The notes under the pieces were generated by a model. That model saw only the letters and a list, made by a program, of their open reading frames with translations, was not told where the DNA came from and made no database searches. Shown here piece after piece: positions 62,996-64,000 of a stretch of DNA of 64,000 nt. The translations under genes and the position numbers were made by a program. Location: positions 496,001-560,000 of the forward strand of contig CM059625.1 in assembly GCA_030435675.1 (NCBI GenBank). Direction: 5' to 3'. How positions within the stretch are numbered: position 1 is the stretch's first letter; the number at the start of each line of letters is the position of its first letter. The DNA is from Steinernema hermaphroditum. Taxonomy: Eukaryota; Nematoda; Chromadorea; Rhabditida; Steinernematidae.

Positions 62996-64000
62996 CTACT
63001 GAATGGTGATCGACGGGGCGGTGATCTTGTTCGATCGCATCTGACCCGCTAATAAAGGATTTATCGCGTATAACCAGTCGTACATCTAAATCGTGTTTAT
63101 GTCTCTGCCGTCACTAACGACTGCGGCTTACCTCCTCAGATTGAGTTTGCATAAGAAATCCGCGATGGTTGGTGCACACGGAGAACGTGTTGGGTACCTT
63201 TAACATTGCCTGCTGGTCTTCCGAGTATTCGATACGAGCATTAGCCAAGTTAATGATTCCGCGAATCACCTGAAAACAATATGTTTTAGTATATTCGCTG
63301 AAGAAAGTTATTATTGTTTATGTTTAATTCAATTTCCTATGGTAAAGAATTCATCGACTTGCAACTGCTGTCTAAGTTGCTTACCAAGTCACGATCGTCC
63401 CTGAAGAGCAAAATGTAGGGGCGCCGAACAACGACCCATCTCTTGATCCAGCCCTGCGACTTCTCTTCCAGGAAGTTCATGTAGCCTTTGCGTGAGACAA
63501 CCACACCTACTCGTTCCTCGGTAACCTAAACGGCATATGTCGTCCTGAGAAAGACGCACAGTATGTACCTCAGGAACCAGATCAACGCATCCATCGGATA
63601 CTTCAAGCCCACCGATCATCTGACCAATGTTGCTGCCACTTACAGAACGTTTCATCGAATCCATATCGCTTCCGTCGCGCACATCTTGGTTTGACCGAGA
63701 GCGTGTTCTGCATAGCCGATCCGATGACGGAGAGCTCCTGATCAGGAGGCTACTGAAATAGCACGGTTACGCGTTTTTTACGAAATTTTATCCAACGCAC
63801 TTGTCTCCGGTAGGGCTAGTGAGACTGTTGCTGAGCGAAGAGCTATCATCACTGGTCTCCATGACCTTTCCGGTGGGTGGCTCCTTGTTCATTGGGACTC
63901 TTTGGCGAATCAGCGAAAGGACCTTGTTCGCAATATTCTTCTCCTTATCACTCAACTCCACTTTGTTTGGAATCGGTCTCTTCGGCTCAGACGGCGATAC
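62996..64000 (-). CDS. unc-104: Kinesin-3 motor UNC-104/KIF1A, C-terminal part
   Basis: UNC-104 carries synaptic vesicle precursors along axonal microtubules; its C-terminal PH domain binds phosphoinositides on cargo. Only the tail is in the window. From 64000 downward: a Ser/Pro-rich linker ([20 protein letters not shown]), then a segment with [17 protein letters not shown], then the PH domain over about four exons: [20 protein letters not shown] (near 63450), [20 protein letters not shown] (near 63200) and, in the last exon 62996-63085, [14 protein letters not shown]. The stop is at 62996-62998 after APSITIQ. The motor and FHA domains lie beyond the right edge. All visible frames are intact. 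Confidence 0.94.

Overview
The window is eukaryotic and looks like a chromosomal segment of a clade V (Rhabditina, strongylid-like) nematode. Genes are split by many introns, from about 45 nt to over 1 kb, with TTTYAG-type acceptors. Some start codons sit just behind an acceptor-like sequence, as expected for spliced-leader trans-splicing. The proteins match a typical Caenorhabditis-type set: VAB-1 Eph receptor, UNC-104 kinesin, MRG-1, a UFD-3/PLAA homologue, EMC-1, a RIC1 homologue and a DB-module secreted protein. From memory, several C. elegans orthologues map to chromosome II, so this may be a conserved linkage block. Species cannot be named from the sequence.

Layout. 0.1-2.6 kb (-): mitochondrial glycine decarboxylase, cut by the window edge. 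3.9-9.5 kb (-): Eph receptor tyrosine kinase. 9.5-16.1 kb: long non-coding stretch. 16.1-23.5 kb (+): a large surface protein with one membrane anchor, a SEA-like domain, a Cys/Thr/Pro CPxC stalk and four von Willebrand A domains, two of them a recent duplication. 23.6-26.4 kb (-): PLAA. 27.1-28.0 kb: fold-back repeat. 28.3-31.6 kb (-): EMC1. 32.5-34.3 kb (-): MRG-1. 35.1-40.6 kb (+): RIC1, whose predicted C-terminus is a CaaX box. 41.0-42.1 kb (-): coiled-coil protein. 42.3-43.6 kb: intact DD37D mariner (maT-type) transposon. 43.8-44.9 kb (-): DB-module secreted protein. 47.4-48.1 kb (+): unrecognised small protein. 48.8-49.4 kb (-): RRM-like protein. 50.1-51.2 kb: long-TIR Tc1-like non-autonomous element. 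52.2-58.9 kb (+): USP19-type deubiquitinase with CS domains and a MYND finger. 59.2-60.5 kb (-): ASCC1. 61.1-62.5 kb: decayed Mutator-like element whose inverted ends are 14-bp minisatellites. 63.0-64.0 kb (-): C-terminal part of UNC-104.

The host genes are mostly independent housekeeping or developmental genes, with no operon-like functional grouping beyond a shared lean to proteostasis and membrane traffic (PLAA, EMC1, USP19, RIC1). The notable parts are the SEA/CPxC/vWA surface protein and the three or four DNA-transposon insertions, two of which appear to share the same 14-bp terminal repeat design. Gene models were assembled by hand from reading frames and splice-site phase; exon edges quoted exactly were checked for phase, others are approximate.
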